Shown: positions 63,012 through 64,000 of the stretch, piece after piece | How the letters are laid out: every line of letters begins with the position of its first letter | Position numbering within the stretch: the first letter of the stretch is position 1 | Origin: Bacteroidia bacterium | GTDB lineage: Bacteria; Bacteroidota; Bacteroidia; J057; JADKCL01 | Length of the DNA: 64,000 nucleotides | Direction of reading: 5' to 3' | Assembly (NCBI GenBank): GCA_020635905.1 | Contig: JACJYV010000004.1 | Span: 620,001-684,000 of the forward strand | Program-made: the position numbers and the translations under genes | The notes under the pieces: generated by a model | The model's input: the letters and a program-made list of their open reading frames with translations, nothing else | Databases searched by the model: none | What the model was told of the DNA's origin: nothing

Positions 63012-63476
63012 TCACATCACCCGGTTTTCACCGCTCCAGAATGCCGCTTCGCCCAGGGGATCTTCGTAATAAATATCCCCGTCATTGTCGGGTGACTCAC
63101 AACGGACACAAAAAACATTGCTGGCCAGAATGAAAAAGGTGCGCTGGGTGCCGGAATAGGTCAGGTCAATCGCAAAGACGTGGCGGTCCAGCGGGTCAAA
63201 ATCCGGATGATGCTGGCGAAATTCAGCCACTGTACTGAGGCGGAAAAGGTCTTCTCCCCGGATCCAGGTATCGTGCCATTCCGGAGGCAGATTAAAAAAG
63301 ATCACTTTCTTGAAAATCACATCCAGGTTGCGGTAATAGGTCCAATTCTGACTGCCGGATATGACCAGATTTTTGCGCCTGAACATGCGAATCCGGTAAC
63401 CGTTCCACAAAGCATGCACGGAAAAGCTCGCGTTGATGCGGTCAACGATCTTTTGCATGGCCTCGCGGGAAACCAT
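63012..63476 (-). CDS. Cytoplasmic hypothetical protein
   Basis: A 154-residue protein, mixed alpha/beta: KIVDRINASFSVHALWNGYRI, MFRRKNLVISGSQNWTYYRN, and VIFFNLPPEWHDTWI, ending HVFAIDLTYSGTQRTFFILA and FCVRCESPDNDGDIYYED. Aromatic residues dominate, and one Cys pair (CVRC) could bind metal. No family recognised. It sits 6 bp downstream of the DUF4287-like gene and is co-transcribed. Confidence 0.65.
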   Translation of the reverse strand: MVSREAMQKIVDRINASFSVHALWNGYRIRMFRRKNLVISGSQNWTYYRNLDVIFKKVIFFNLPPEWHDTWIRGEDLFRLSTVAEFRQHHPDFDPLDRHVFAIDLTYSGTQRTFFILASNVFCVRCESPDNDGDIYYEDPLGEAAFWSGENRVM

Positions 63477-63482
63477 GACCGC

Positions 63483-63689
63483 TTACTCCTGCCCTTTCAG
63501 GTAATTGGTGGTGAGGGTGCGGGCCCAATACCGCGGCACCCCAAAATCCTTTTGCAGGTGGGCCACCACGTCGTTCGACTTCTTGTCGGCGGCGTTGAAT
63601 TTGTCCAGAATCTGGTGCCACTCCGCAATGGGTTTGCCGGTTTTTTCAATCACCTGCTCGTCAGATACATTCCAGTAATCGCTTTTCAT
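63483..63689 (-). CDS. DUF4287-like small protein
   Basis: A 68-residue protein: VIEKTGKPIAEWHQILDKFNA, KKSNDVVAHLQKDFGVPRYWA and RTLTTNYLKGQE. This fits the DUF4287 module ('T-G-K-x-x-x-x-W ... H-x-E-I-V-x-x-L-x ... W-A-Q-x-x-T-x-x-Y-E'), found alone or before a DUF5655 domain in many bacteria. The function is unknown. Confidence 0.8.
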   Translation of the reverse strand: MKSDYWNVSDEQVIEKTGKPIAEWHQILDKFNAADKKSNDVVAHLQKDFGVPRYWARTLTTNYLKGQE

Positions 63690-64000
63690 GGGATCTGGGT
63701 TAATATAAATTCAATAAATAGAATTACTCCCAAATTCAGCATACTATTGAAAAATCAGGAATAACCATCTTATTTTCAACTATCCAAAAGAACAAGATTT
63801 CAATAAAAGGTTCTCGGCCTAATGAAAAGAAAAATTTAGACTTTTTTGTGTGGCAAAGCAAGTGGTCAAAAACAATTTCGGCGGAAATGCGATTTGCTGG
63901 TGGGGTCTGGGAAAATGGAGGAGGATTGTGACGAGGTCCTTCAACAAATCTTTTAAAATTTAGAAATAAGAAAGGGGCATTGCCAAGTAAAAACCATCAC
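63690..64000. other. AT-rich terminal region, no gene seen
   Basis: 311 bp to the window end, AT-rich, with no convincing reading frame, hairpin or repeat on either strand. It probably contains the promoter of the DUF4287-like gene (minus strand). Confidence 0.5.

Overview
The window looks like chromosome from a Bacteroidota bacterium, most likely a Saprospiria/Saprospiraceae-type organism. This rests on family content only: a SusC/SusD pair, a second TonB receptor, three proteins with type IX secretion (T9SS) C-terminal sorting domains, a TAnnTTTG-type promoter in front of a tRNA, and lipoproteins with short lipoboxes. It carries about 55 genes, one tRNA-Arg(ACG), one toxin-gene remnant and many dispersed intergenic palindromes and repeats. 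There are no rRNA genes, CRISPR arrays, intact insertion sequences or phage genes.

Layout. 0-8.7 kb: end of a T9SS type B surface protein, an XRE-type regulator, a PEGA lipoprotein, a three-gene two-component phosphorelay (PAS histidine kinase, CheY-like regulator, REC-HisKA_3 kinase), a TetR regulator and a helical orphan. 8.7-15.6 kb: a tight minus-strand operon susC-susD-sodium/solute symporter-phosphoesterase. 15.9-21.3 kb: DUF2064, FGE-like, DUF6624 and TrmO-like proteins plus small orphans. 21.7-23.9 kb: katG. 24-41 kb: an accessory stretch with four large minus-strand proteins that share a modular N-terminal leader, mixed with housekeeping genes (HU, M1 aminopeptidase, methyltransferase, DJ-1/PfpI, SprB-repeat protein). 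41-51 kb: small envelope proteins, an orphan antitoxin-like gene, a TonB receptor with a T9SS propeller, a GH13 alpha-amylase and a decayed AbiEii-type toxin locus. 52-64 kb: two divergent SLC45-like MFS transporters, a cupin/23S rRNA methyltransferase pair, two GT-C membrane glycosyltransferases flanking a MoxR ATPase, tRNA-Arg, and two small DUF proteins.

The most interesting content is the leader family at 24081-26027, 26324-27463, 30905-32704 and 38575-41142. All four begin with degenerate repeats of about 15-17 residues (pattern A-x-x-S-P-Q-V-x-Q-L) ending in short IQR/VQR junctions. Three then carry a DUF4157 domain with an invariant HEAWH plus ExxAD signature. The C-terminal payloads all differ: deaminase-like plus OTU-like, GNAT acetyltransferase, a Cys/His deamidase-like domain, and an OTU-like domain with a long basic/acidic tail. 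The GNAT protein keeps the leader but lacks DUF4157, which suggests the leader is the delivery signal. No immunity genes lie next to them and no contractile-injection structural genes are in the window. I infer a dispersed cargo/effector family loaded by a secretion machine encoded elsewhere. The DUF4157 link to extracellular contractile injection systems (eCIS) is from general knowledge; the rest is read from the sequence.

A possible malto-oligosaccharide set is spread over 45-55 kb (TonB receptor, periplasmic GH13, two SLC45-like MFS carriers). The susCD operon has no degradative enzyme beside it, so its substrate is unknown.
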